A stretch of 64,000 nucleotides of DNA from Haliea alexandrii (GTDB lineage: Bacteria > Pseudomonadota > Gammaproteobacteria > Pseudomonadales > Halieaceae). The notes under the pieces are model-generated. The model saw only the letters and a list, made by a program, of their open reading frames with translations, did no database searches and was not told where the DNA came from. Below are positions 37,157-45,448 of the stretch, piece after piece. The position numbers and the translations under genes are program-made. The stretch covers positions 176,763-240,762 of the forward strand of contig NZ_RFLW01000002.1 of the NCBI RefSeq assembly GCF_003719295.1, given 5' to 3'. Positions within the stretch are counted from its first letter, which is position 1. Every line of letters starts with the position of its first letter.

Positions 37157-37939
37157 CTAGCGCGAAACAGACCCGGCTGCGGTGGCGGGACGCACTTCGA
37201 TACGGTACATCCAGGGCCAGTTTTTGCCGGTTACCCAAATGCCACCGTCCTCGGGGTTCACGGCGATGCCGTTGAGCACGTCAGTAGACGGCTCGCGCTC
37301 GGGTAATGGCAGCAGGCCCTGAAGGTCGATACTGCCGGTGACGTCACCGCTTGCCGGGTCGATGATCACGATGCGGTCTTCCTGCCAGACGTTCGCCCAG
37401 ACGGCGCCGTCGATCCACTCCAGCTCATTCAGGCGCGCCACCGGCATGCCGTCTTCGAGTACCGCGACCGTGCGCTGTCGCTGTGCGGTGTCAGGATCGA
37501 GAAAATACAGACGGTGGCTGCCATCACTGTAGATCAGCTGGCTGCCATTGTGGGTCAGGCCCCAGCCTTGGCCCGGTATCGACAGCGCGACGACGGGTTG
37601 CAGGTCGGCTCGGCGGTAGACGAGTAGCCTGCGCGCCCTCCAGGTCAGCTGGTAGATGTGTTCTCCCAACACAGTAATACCCTCGCCAAACAGGCGTGGG
37701 GGCAGACGCTGCTCGGCCAGCAGTTCGCCATCCGTGAAACGGTACTGCAGCAACCGTGACTGTCCGTAGCCACCGGTCCCCACATACAGCATGCCGTCAA
37801 TGATCTGCAGGCCTTGCACGAAATGGCTGCGCGACTGGGGCTTCTTTTCCATAATCTTGAAGGTGTAGCGTTCGGTAGCGGATGCGGTGAGCGCGACAAG
37901 CGCGAGCAGCGCGCTGCAGATCAAGTGACAAGCTTTCAA
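37157..37939 (-). CDS. Glutaminyl-peptide cyclotransferase (exported, TTG start)
   Basis: A 260-aa protein of the plant/bacterial glutamine cyclotransferase family, which converts N-terminal Gln to pyroglutamate on exported proteins. It forms a beta-propeller with HFVQGLQIIDGMLYVGTGGYGQS, FGEGITVLGEHIYQLTW, GWGLTHNGSQLIYSDGS, LNELEWIDGAVWANVW and DVLNGIAVNPEDGGIWVTGKNWP. The start is inferred as TTG at 37939: GGGGAG lies at proper spacing, a signal peptide follows at once (ICSALLALVALTASA), and the TTG overlaps the mnmC stop as TTGA. No ATG near the signal peptide is available. Confidence 0.85.
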   Translation of the reverse strand: MKACHLICSALLALVALTASATERYTFKIMEKKPQSRSHFVQGLQIIDGMLYVGTGGYGQSRLLQYRFTDGELLAEQRLPPRLFGEGITVLGEHIYQLTWRARRLLVYRRADLQPVVALSIPGQGWGLTHNGSQLIYSDGSHRLYFLDPDTAQRQRTVAVLEDGMPVARLNELEWIDGAVWANVWQEDRIVIIDPASGDVTGSIDLQGLLPLPEREPSTDVLNGIAVNPEDGGIWVTGKNWPWMYRIEVRPATAAGSVSR

Positions 37940-39960
37940 ATCCGGTTTCTCCCCAGGTCGCGTAGTAGAAAGCGCGCCGGCGCCAGGGCGCGCAGTATTT
38001 CCGGTTCGACCGGCAGCGACTCGCCACACAGCTGACTGGCCAGCAGTTCCGCCGCCAGTGGTGTGGATGTGAGTCCACGGGAACCGTGCCCCGTATTGAG
38101 GTAGAGGCCTTCAATGTAGGCCCCCTCCGCCGCAATAGCGCGGCGCGCGTTGTCACGCAACCCCGCGAAGCGTTGCAAAAACATCGCCCGGTCGGGCGCG
38201 GGCCCCACCAACGGCAGATAGTCCGGACTGGCGCAGCGCCATTGGGTGCGCCCGGGCAGAGCGCGATCCTCCAGTGCCGCCAGTGGCTTGGCAAGTGTCG
38301 GCAATGCGGTGCGCAACTGCGCGAGATTGTAAGCCTGGTCTGCCGCGCGCAGGTCAGGGTCGGTGTCACCGGGCCCGAAGGTGGCGCCGATGCAGTGTTC
38401 TCCACCGCGGGCAGGGGCAATGTAACCCCGGTGACAGAGTGCCGCGCGCATGGGCGCCAGCTCAGGCAGTGCGGGCAGTTGCGTGGTCTGGCCGCGTATC
38501 GCACGCAGTGGCAGCCAGTCCAGCCCGTCGAGCGCGCTGCAGGCTGTGCCCGCGGCGACCACTACGGTGGGGGCTGCCGCCACTGATTCGCCGGCTGCAT
38601 TCAACGCCTGCCAGTGGCGGCCGTTGTGCTGCAACCGCAGCGCTCCGCAGTGCTCTCTCAGCACGATGCCGGGCTGTTGCAGCAGGGCGCGGCAAACAGC
38701 GGGTGGCGACAGCCAGCCGGACTGCGGATACCAGTAGCCAGCGCTGGTCTGGTGAATACCGATGAGCTGCGACGCGCGTTCGGCGTCCGCGACCTGGGCA
38801 AGCTCCGGTACGGCATGCAACAAGGGCCGCATCCGCTCCAGCTCGTCGCTGTTGGTGACCTGGTGAAAGCTGCCACACAGCGCGCCGTCCTCGCCCTCGT
38901 GCAGTGCGCCGCTGGCAAACGCGGCGGCGTATTGGCGTACCGCGAAGTCGAAACTGCAGAGGGCGAAGTCAGTCAGGGCCGAATGACGGTGTGAAAGCCG
39001 CGTGTACATGACCCCCTGGGCGTTGCCCGATGCCGCCTGGGCCGGCTCTCCGCGTTCCAGTACGGTGACATCGAGGCCACGCCGCGCCAACGCTGCCGCA
39101 GTGTGGCAACCGGCCAGACCCGCCCCCAGTACCAGCACCTGGTCAGGTGGTGTGCGGCTGTGCCACGGCAGGTCCCAGCGTGGCGCGCCGGCGGCAGCGT
39201 TGCGGTGGCCCTGACGCGCCTGCTCACGGCGCAGCTTTTTCCCGGTGGTGGTCGAGTGCTGCCCGTGGCGTACAGCAAGTCCCGTCGCCACGCTACCTGC
39301 AAGGGGGCGACCTGCCGGCGCTGGCATGGCGAAGGTGGCACCGGGGCGGCTGAGTGCCGCGATCTGTGGCCACAGGCTTTCGAACCCTGAGTGCTCGCTG
39401 CCGTAAGTATCATCGGCACAAAGTTGCCAATCGTCCACGAGTGCCGTATTGCCCTGGCCGAGATCCGCGAGCACCTCATCCACCGTGCCCCACCACAGGT
39501 CCAGCGTGACCGCATCCGAGTCGAAAATTGCCCGGTGCACGCCGGGCAGGGGCAGTGGGTAGTGCCTGCGCAGTGTTGCGCCGAGTTCCGCCAGGTGCGG
39601 CCAGCCTTCAAGGCTCGCGTCCAGGTCCCTGCCTGCAAGTGGCAGCCGGTCAATGGCAATGTAATGCAAGCGCTGTGCGCCAGTCGCCGGGTGCTCGCGT
39701 GTCCGCCAGCGCTGCCAGGTAAGGAGAAAGTCGAGTCCACTGCCAAAACCGGTGGCGGCTATCGTGAAGACGCGCGCGCTGTGCGCGTGCCAGCGTTTCT
39801 CGAGCTGCGTGCCAGAGAGCGCCGTGTGCTCCGGCTGCGCGGGTAAACTGCCCTGTGCAACCGATTCGCTGGCAGTCCCGGTGCCTGACGGAACAACAGC
39901 GCCCCCGCTGGGAACGTGGCGCGCTGGGAGCGATGCCCAGGGTTGGTTGTCACGCCGCAT
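37936..39960 (-). CDS. mnmC: MnmC-type tRNA U34 modification enzyme with eroded methyltransferase half
   Basis: A 674-aa protein with the bifunctional MnmC layout. The C-terminal FAD oxidoreductase looks intact: VLGAGLAGCHTAAAL (residues 277-291), QAASGNAQGVMYTRLS, and NTGHGSRGLTSTPLAAELLA. It removes carboxymethyl from cmnm5s2U34. The N-terminal domain keeps the SAM loop ATGFGSGLDFLL (69-80) and LPLPGVHRAIFD. However, the FDDVYFS-type opening and the DGFAPAKNPDMW-type catalytic segment are replaced (VDDWQLCADDTYGSEHSG at about 175-192), and the KREM-type end is lost. Methyltransferase activity is therefore doubtful. Confidence 0.82.
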   Translation of the reverse strand: MRRDNQPWASLPARHVPSGGAVVPSGTGTASESVAQGSLPAQPEHTALSGTQLEKRWHAHSARVFTIAATGFGSGLDFLLTWQRWRTREHPATGAQRLHYIAIDRLPLAGRDLDASLEGWPHLAELGATLRRHYPLPLPGVHRAIFDSDAVTLDLWWGTVDEVLADLGQGNTALVDDWQLCADDTYGSEHSGFESLWPQIAALSRPGATFAMPAPAGRPLAGSVATGLAVRHGQHSTTTGKKLRREQARQGHRNAAAGAPRWDLPWHSRTPPDQVLVLGAGLAGCHTAAALARRGLDVTVLERGEPAQAASGNAQGVMYTRLSHRHSALTDFALCSFDFAVRQYAAAFASGALHEGEDGALCGSFHQVTNSDELERMRPLLHAVPELAQVADAERASQLIGIHQTSAGYWYPQSGWLSPPAVCRALLQQPGIVLREHCGALRLQHNGRHWQALNAAGESVAAAPTVVVAAGTACSALDGLDWLPLRAIRGQTTQLPALPELAPMRAALCHRGYIAPARGGEHCIGATFGPGDTDPDLRAADQAYNLAQLRTALPTLAKPLAALEDRALPGRTQWRCASPDYLPLVGPAPDRAMFLQRFAGLRDNARRAIAAEGAYIEGLYLNTGHGSRGLTSTPLAAELLASQLCGESLPVEPEILRALAPARFLLRDLGRNRI

Positions 39961-40201
39961 GCCGGTACGCGGTTGCGGCTTGCAGCCTGACGGTGTGATT
40001 GTGATGTGGCGGGTAGGTGTTGCTCATGGCCCGTTCTCTGGTGCTGTTGCGCGAGGCCGCAAGCGTAGCAGACAAACAGGGCCCGTGGGGCGCCGACAGT
40101 GGGCCACACAGGCCAAAAGCCAGTCGGGCTCTCGAGGGCCGGCGACTGGCGTTTATGACGGTCACACAGTAGACTTGCGCGCTTGCTTGAGAGGGTAGCT
40201 C

Positions 40202-40702
40202 ATGGCTCAAAATCCGAACAAATCGATCCCCCGCGACCAGTTCCTGACCATCGCGGTCAATCTCTTGTACAAGGCATTCCTGGAGAATCGCCGCACGGAA
40301 GCGAAGAACGTGTTCCGCGACATGGCCACAGGCCGCACAGTGCACCTGACGAACGTGGTCATGGAGGACAAGTCGCAGGTGCGGTTCGATGTGGCACTGG
40401 ACCACAGTGAATACCGCGGCAAACTCAATTTTGGCGCCTTTCGCGCCAGCCTGGCGATGCTCGTCGCGCAGTTGAGCGACGCACTGCGAGCGGGCAAGGA
40501 CATCAAGGTGTTCTCCGAGCAGAACAACCCGGACAATGTCGTGTTCGGCCTCAGCGCCGCGACCGAGGACGAGGGCGAAGTCAACGTCATGGTGCTGGGC
40601 GCAGACTCCAATGCGGCGCGGGGTTCGATCGAGTTGCGCTTGCAATACCTCGATCCGGCGCAATTCGCCGCGGAGGCGCAAGCGACACCCGCCGGCGGCT
40701 GA
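40202..40702 (+). CDS. Conserved protein of unknown function
   Basis: A 166-aa soluble protein that I do not recognise. It has no signal peptide or membrane segment. Residues 10-110 look like a mixed alpha/beta domain (FLTIAVNLLYKAFLENRRTE, HLTNVVMEDKSQVRFDVALD, FRASLAMLVAQLSDALRAG), then a strand pair with acidic residues and an Ala-rich tail. AGAGGG precedes the ATG. It stands alone between mnmC (divergent) and the MaoC gene (convergent, stops 2 bases apart). Base composition is like its neighbours. Confidence 0.65.
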   Translation: MAQNPNKSIPRDQFLTIAVNLLYKAFLENRRTEAKNVFRDMATGRTVHLTNVVMEDKSQVRFDVALDHSEYRGKLNFGAFRASLAMLVAQLSDALRAGKDIKVFSEQNNPDNVVFGLSAATEDEGEVNVMVLGADSNAARGSIELRLQYLDPAQFAAEAQATPAGG

Positions 40703-40704
40703 GC

Positions 40705-41175
40705 TCATCCCGCAGGGATAGCGTCGCGCTCTACGTTGACGGTTTCCCGCTCTGCCGGCGCAATGACGTCGGCGCTGCCCGTCACGACCTTGCGCCCGGC
40801 CTGATTCACCACGATGCAGTCCAGCGTTACGCGTTGACGTCTCGGTTCCAGCGCACTCACCGTTAGTGTCACGGTAAGCGTGTCACCCACGCGCACCGGC
40901 TGTCGGAAGCTGAGCGATTGGCCCAGATAGACCGTGCCGGGCCCTGGCAGTTGCATGGCCAGTGTTGCGGAGATCAGCCCTCCGCTGAACATGCCGTGGG
41001 CGATGCAGCCACCGAAGGGTGTGCTGGCGGCGTACTCAGGGTCTGTATGCAGGGGGTTGTAATCGCCGGAGGCGTCGGCAAACCGCTGCAGGTCGCCCGG
41101 CGTAACCGTGTGGGAGCGCTCCACCTGTTGCCCGATGCTCAGTTCGTCGAAGGTGTGGTTTTGTATGCGAGGCAT
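40705..41175 (-). CDS. MaoC-family hydratase ((R)-specific enoyl-CoA hydratase-like)
   Basis: A 156-aa hot-dog-fold protein. The active-site stretch FADASGDYNPLHTDPEYA (catalytic Asp and His) followed by FGGCIAHGMFSGGL is the MaoC hydratase signature. It would add water to a 2-enoyl-CoA to give an (R)-3-hydroxyacyl-CoA, serving fatty acid degradation or polyester supply. The start ATG at 41175 (MPRIQNHTFDEL) is chosen over an upstream in-frame ATG because it fits the family. It is divergent from hrpA. Confidence 0.87.
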   Translation of the reverse strand: MPRIQNHTFDELSIGQQVERSHTVTPGDLQRFADASGDYNPLHTDPEYAASTPFGGCIAHGMFSGGLISATLAMQLPGPGTVYLGQSLSFRQPVRVGDTLTVTLTVSALEPRRQRVTLDCIVVNQAGRKVVTGSADVIAPAERETVNVERDAIPAG

Positions 41176-41264
41176 GTCGGCGTCCTGCAGGATTGTTGAG
41201 CGCCTCATGATACCGTAGTGTAGCCGCCCCCTACACAGTCACGTCCAGCGTGCAGGAGATAACG

Positions 41265-44200
41265 ATGTCGGAAGCGGTGGAGCGTGTCATACCGCCCATT
41301 TCCTACCCGCCGGAATTGCCGGTGGTACAGGCCCGCGACGATATCGCGCAGGCCATCGCCGATCATCAGGTGATCATTGTTGCCGGCGAGACCGGCTCTG
41401 GGAAAACCACGCAGATCCCCAAGATCTGCCTCGATCTGGGGCGCGGGCGCCTGGCGCGTATCGGGCACACACAACCCCGGCGTCTCGCAGCTCGCTCCGT
41501 TGCGCAGCGCATATCCGACGAACTGGCTGTGCCGCTCGGGGACACAGTGGGCTACCAGGTGCGATTTACCGACCAGGTTTCGGCGTCGTCCGCGATCAAG
41601 CTGATGACCGATGGCATTCTGCTTGCGGAAGTGCGCCACGACCGGCTGCTGCGCCAATACGACACACTGATTATCGACGAGGCGCATGAACGCAGCCTGA
41701 ATATCGATTTCCTGCTCGGCTATCTCAAGCAGTTGCTGCCGCGTCGGCCGGATCTCAAGGTGATCATCACCTCAGCGACGATCGACGTGGCCACCTTCGC
41801 CCGGCATTTCGACGATGCCCCGGTGATTGAAGTGTCGGGCCGCGGGTATCCGGTGGAAACCGTGTATCTGGACCCTGCCGAGGACCGTGACCTCGGCCTT
41901 CAGGAACAGGTGACCGGCCTGGTTGCGGATATTGAGCACGGACGGTTTGGTGAGCGGGGGGATGTGCTGGTGTTCCTGCCGGGTGAGCGTGAAATTCGCG
42001 AGCTGGCCCGGGCCCTGCGTGAACTGGAGCGAATCGAGGTGCTGCCGCTTTACGCACGGCTGTCCAATGCAGAGCAGAGCCGGGTGTTCGACCTCTCGCG
42101 ACGGCGCCTGATGCGCGTGGTGCTGGCGACCAATGTGGCGGAAACCTCGCTCACCGTCCCCGGTATTCGTTACGTCATCGACCCGGGTGATGCCCGCATC
42201 AGCCGCTACAGCTTCCGCACCAAAGTACAGCGTCTGCCCATCGAACCGGTTTCCCAAGCCAGCGCGAACCAGCGTCAGGGGCGTTGCGGACGGGTTGCTG
42301 CCGGTGTCTGCATTCGTCTCTACAGTGAGGCTGACTTTCTCGCCCGTCCTGAATTCACCGACCCGGAGATCCTGCGCACCAACCTGGCCGCCGTTATTCT
42401 GCAAATGCTGCAGTTGGGCCTGGGCGAGGTGCAGCATTTCCCGTTCATCAACCCACCGGACCCGCGCATGGTGCGCGATGGCTACAAGCTGTTGCAGGAG
42501 CTCGGGGCCGTCAGTGCGCGGGGCAAACTGACAGCGCTCGGCCGGCAGATGGCTAAACTGCCCATCGACCCGCGCCTGGCGCGGATGGTGCTTGCCGGCC
42601 AGGACAGGGCCTGCCTGGAGGAAGTTCTGGTGATTGCCGCAGCGCTGGCGATTCAGGACCCCCGCGAGCGCCCGGCGGACAAACAGGCACAGTCGGACCA
42701 GATGCACGCCCGGTTCCGCCACGAACGCTCCGACTTCATGGCCTGGCTGAGTTTGTGGCGTTACTACGAGGAGCAGCGGCAGGCGTTGAGCCAGAGTCAG
42801 CTGCGCAAGCTCTGCCAGCGGGAGTTTCTGTCCTTTTTGCGCATGCGTGAATGGCGCGACATGCACGCCCAGTTGCGCATGGCCTGCCGCCAGCTTGGGT
42901 TGCGCGCATCCGGTGAGTTGCCGGCGTCGGGGGAGGAGCCCTTCGAGTCGGTGCACCGGGCGCTGCTGGCGGGGTTGCTGTCGAATATCGCCCAGCACCA
43001 GGAAAACCGCGACTACCTGGGCAGTCGCAACCGCAAGCTGCAGATATTTCCCGGGTCCAACCTGGGGCGCCAGCGTCCCAAGTGGATTGTCGCTGCGGAA
43101 GTTGTGGAAACGTCGCGTGTGTTTGCGCGCACAGTCGCGGCCATAGACCCCGCCTGGGTGCTGGAGGCAAACCCGGACCTGCTCAAACGTCATTATTACG
43201 AGCCCCGCTGGGAGGCGCGCCAGGGACGCGTCATGGCCTGGGAACGCGTGACGCTCTATGGCTTGACCGTAGCGGACAAGCGCGCCGTGCACTATGGACC
43301 CATCAAACCGGTCGAGGCGCGCGAATTGCTGATTCGCGAGGGCCTGATTGCCGGGCGCTTTCCCCGTCACCCCGCATTCCTGAAACACAACCTGCGGGTT
43401 GTGCGGGACGTGGAGGGTCTGGAGGCCAAGGCGCGGCGTCGCGACCTGCTGGCAGATGAGCAGGTGTTGTATGCCTTCTACGACGAGCGGCTGCCCGCAG
43501 ATGTCACCACAGCGGAACGACTGAGGGCGTGGCTGGGTGCGGAAGAGGGTGCCGACAGAGCCCTGCGCATCACCCGTGAGCAGTTGCTGGCCCGGGACCC
43601 CGGCGCAGCACTGGGCGAACAATTTCCCGACCGGCTGCTGTGGGGTGATCTGGAGCTGCGTCTGAGCTACCGCTTCGAACCCGGTCAGGAGGCGGACGGT
43701 GTTTCGGTCACTCTGCCCGTGGGCCTGCTCAACCGCGTGCCCCGGTTTCGCTTTGAGTGGCTGGTCCCCGGTCTGCTGCGCGACAAATGCATCGCGCTGG
43801 TGAAAGGCCTGCCCAAAGAAAAGCGTAAACAACTGGTGCCGGTGCCTGACCGGGTCGATCGCGCTCTCGCGGAGCTGCGGCCCGATGATGAGGCGCTGAC
43901 CGCCGCGCTGGCGCGGGTGTTGGGCAAACAATCGGGGCTGAAATTGCGCATGGACGATTTTGCGCCACAGGCGCTGGACCCGTTCTACAGTATGAATGTG
44001 CGCGTTGTGGACGCCGATGGCCGCATGATTAAACAGGGACGTGATCTCGCCGCGCTGATCGCGGAATTGCGCGAAGATACGCGTGAGACCATTGTTGCTG
44101 CACCCTCCGACAGCCCCGCCTGTGAAGGCCTGACCGACTGGCCGGAAAAGGCCTTGCCAGAACAATGGCGCTTTCGTCAGGCCGGCACCGAGATCGTTAC

Positions 44201-45026
44201 CTGGCCCGCGCTGGTGGACAAGGGTGAAACCGTGGCGGTGGCGTTGTGCGACTACCCCGGGCAGGCGCAAGCGGAGCATCGCAAGGGGGTGTTGCGGCTG
44301 TTGCGTCTGCAGCATCGGCAGCAGGTGAAGTTTCTGCGCAAGCAATTGCTGCAGGGGAATGAGGCCAGCCTGTTGCTGGCGGCTTCGGGCCAGCCACGCG
44401 AGGCTCTGGTGGAAGACATGATCGATGCCGCCTGGGCACAGGTGGCGCAGCTGGATGAGAGCCTGCCACGCGATAGCGAGTCTTTCTCGGCATGTGCCCG
44501 GCGCAGCGGACAGGTGGTGGGTATGGCCAACCATCTCGAGGCGACGGTGTTGAATGCACTGCGCCCGCTGGCCGAGGCCCGTGCCGTGCTCGCGCGCTGC
44601 AAGGAGCCTGAGGTCGGCGCCGCTCTCGCCGATATCGACGCGCAACTGGCCGCTCTGTGGCAGCCAGGGTTTCAGCGCGATACGCCAGCGGAGTGGTTGG
44701 GGCAGTATCCGCGCTATATGAAGGCCCTGAAGCAGCGTGCAGCCACCCTCAAGGGGCAGCTCGCTCGTGACAACGGCCATCGGGAGCGTCTGCAGCAGCT
44801 CGGGCAGCCGCTGTGGGAGGCCCTGGAGCGTTTTCCGGGTTTGCTCGCTCTCTGTCCGGCTGCGGCGACTTACCGTTGGATGCTGGAAGAATTTCGTGTC
44901 TCCCTGTTTGCCCAGCAGCTGGGTACACGGACGCCGGTATCGGAGAAACGCCTGCAGCAGCAATGGGGGCAGGTGCGTGACTGGCTGGCGCAACATCCCG
45001 ACAGCGCAAAGCCCACCGCTGTGTGA
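41265..45026 (+). CDS. hrpA: ATP-dependent RNA helicase HrpA
   Basis: A 1253-aa DEAH-box RNA helicase acting in mRNA processing and rescue of stalled ribosomes. The core motifs are GETGSGKTTQIPKICL, TQPRRLAARSVAQRI, IIDEAHERSLN, TSATIDVATFA, ATNVAETSLTVPGI and QRQGRCGRVAAGVC. Behind the helicase come the HA2/OB regions and the large C-terminal domain typical of HrpA rather than the shorter HrpB. AGGAG at proper distance selects the ATG at 41265. The long minus-strand frame beneath it is a shadow. Confidence 0.95.
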   Translation: MSEAVERVIPPISYPPELPVVQARDDIAQAIADHQVIIVAGETGSGKTTQIPKICLDLGRGRLARIGHTQPRRLAARSVAQRISDELAVPLGDTVGYQVRFTDQVSASSAIKLMTDGILLAEVRHDRLLRQYDTLIIDEAHERSLNIDFLLGYLKQLLPRRPDLKVIITSATIDVATFARHFDDAPVIEVSGRGYPVETVYLDPAEDRDLGLQEQVTGLVADIEHGRFGERGDVLVFLPGEREIRELARALRELERIEVLPLYARLSNAEQSRVFDLSRRRLMRVVLATNVAETSLTVPGIRYVIDPGDARISRYSFRTKVQRLPIEPVSQASANQRQGRCGRVAAGVCIRLYSEADFLARPEFTDPEILRTNLAAVILQMLQLGLGEVQHFPFINPPDPRMVRDGYKLLQELGAVSARGKLTALGRQMAKLPIDPRLARMVLAGQDRACLEEVLVIAAALAIQDPRERPADKQAQSDQMHARFRHERSDFMAWLSLWRYYEEQRQALSQSQLRKLCQREFLSFLRMREWRDMHAQLRMACRQLGLRASGELPASGEEPFESVHRALLAGLLSNIAQHQENRDYLGSRNRKLQIFPGSNLGRQRPKWIVAAEVVETSRVFARTVAAIDPAWVLEANPDLLKRHYYEPRWEARQGRVMAWERVTLYGLTVADKRAVHYGPIKPVEARELLIREGLIAGRFPRHPAFLKHNLRVVRDVEGLEAKARRRDLLADEQVLYAFYDERLPADVTTAERLRAWLGAEEGADRALRITREQLLARDPGAALGEQFPDRLLWGDLELRLSYRFEPGQEADGVSVTLPVGLLNRVPRFRFEWLVPGLLRDKCIALVKGLPKEKRKQLVPVPDRVDRALAELRPDDEALTAALARVLGKQSGLKLRMDDFAPQALDPFYSMNVRVVDADGRMIKQGRDLAALIAELREDTRETIVAAPSDSPACEGLTDWPEKALPEQWRFRQAGTEIVTWPALVDKGETVAVALCDYPGQAQAEHRKGVLRLLRLQHRQQVKFLRKQLLQGNEASLLLAASGQPREALVEDMIDAAWAQVAQLDESLPRDSESFSACARRSGQVVGMANHLEATVLNALRPLAEARAVLARCKEPEVGAALADIDAQLAALWQPGFQRDTPAEWLGQYPRYMKALKQRAATLKGQLARDNGHRERLQQLGQPLWEALERFPGLLALCPAAATYRWMLEEFRVSLFAQQLGTRTPVSEKRLQQQWGQVRDWLAQHPDSAKPTAV

Positions 45027-45065
45027 ATTATTACCAAATGGATAAGCGCCGGGGCGAAACTTCGC

Positions 45066-45112
45066 TGACAATAGCGAGTCACATTAAGCAGGCAGGCCGT
45101 TTCGCTGCCTGC
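45066..45112 (+). promoter_or_regulatory. Inverted repeats upstream of the hvfA-like gene
   Basis: Two dyads lie in the 128-base gap before the precursor gene. The first is TGAC-N8-GTCA (45066-45081), possibly an operator. The second is an 8-bp perfect stem GCAGGCAG/CTGCCTGC (45088-45095 and 45105-45112) with a 9-base loop and no T-run, possibly a leader hairpin or the end of the hrpA transcript. No convincing sigma-70 promoter is visible, so an alternative sigma factor is conceivable. Function unproven. Confidence 0.4.
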
Positions 45113-45154
45113 ACGTGTGTGCAATGACCTGACAACATGAAAAGGACAACAACC

Positions 45155-45448
45155 ATGACAGATTCAAGAAAACCCCTGGCGCTGGCACTGGGTGCGGCGT
45201 TCCTTGTGGGCTCAGTAGTTCCAGCCGCTTCAGCCTCTGTAAACCCGTTTGCGGCGCAGGAACTCAGCTCCGGCTACAACCTGGCCAATTTCAACTCGCA
45301 CGGTGACGGTGACCACGAAGGCAAGTGCGGCGAAGGCAAATGCGGTGAGAAGGATGCCGAAGGCAAATGTGGCGAAGGCAAGTGTGGCGAGAAGGAGACT
45401 GAAAAAGACGCCGAGGGCAAATGCGGCGAAGGCAAGTGCGGCGGCTGA
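45155..45448 (+). CDS. hvfA: HvfA-like RiPP precursor with six EGKCG motifs (bufferin/oxazolin type)
   Basis: A 97-aa exported precursor. Residues 1-27 form a Sec signal peptide (LALALGAAFLVGSVVPAASA) with predicted cleavage after ASA. A conserved linker NPFAAQELSSGYNLA follows, then three EGKCGEGKCG units separated by EKDA and EKETEKDA. All six cysteines (58, 63, 72, 77, 90, 95) are in EGKCG. In Haemophilus HvfA these cysteines are converted by HvfB/HvfC to copper-binding oxazolone-thioamide groups. The ATG at 45155 is preferred to 45137 because AAAGGA is 8 bases upstream. The stop overlaps the DUF692 start. Confidence 0.9.
   Translation: MTDSRKPLALALGAAFLVGSVVPAASASVNPFAAQELSSGYNLANFNSHGDGDHEGKCGEGKCGEKDAEGKCGEGKCGEKETEKDAEGKCGEGKCGG
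45317..45445 (+). repeat. Repeat tract encoding three EGKCGEGKCG units
   Basis: The 3' third of the precursor gene is an in-frame tandem array. Each unit of about 30 bases encodes EGKCGEGKCG, with varied third codon positions (AAG/AAA, TGC/TGT, GGC/GGT) and spacers of 4 then 8 codons. The synonymous variation shows the repeats are held by selection on the peptide rather than by recent DNA duplication. Confidence 0.9.

Noticed and set aside
37936-39960. Frameshift as the explanation for the missing MnmC methyltransferase motifs
   Set aside because: The alternative frames over 39000-40030 show none of the missing motifs, and the frame is continuous, so divergence is the better explanation.
41772-45071. 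Very long minus-strand open frame (about 1,100 codons) opposite hrpA
   Set aside because: hrpA on the plus strand has every helicase motif and a good ribosome site. The antisense frame is rich in His, Gln and Arg and has no recognisable domain; it is a high-GC shadow.
45317-45445. Possible CRISPR-like or slippage repeat
   Set aside because: The repeats are in frame, vary at third codon positions and encode a selected peptide motif; there are no spacers or cas genes.
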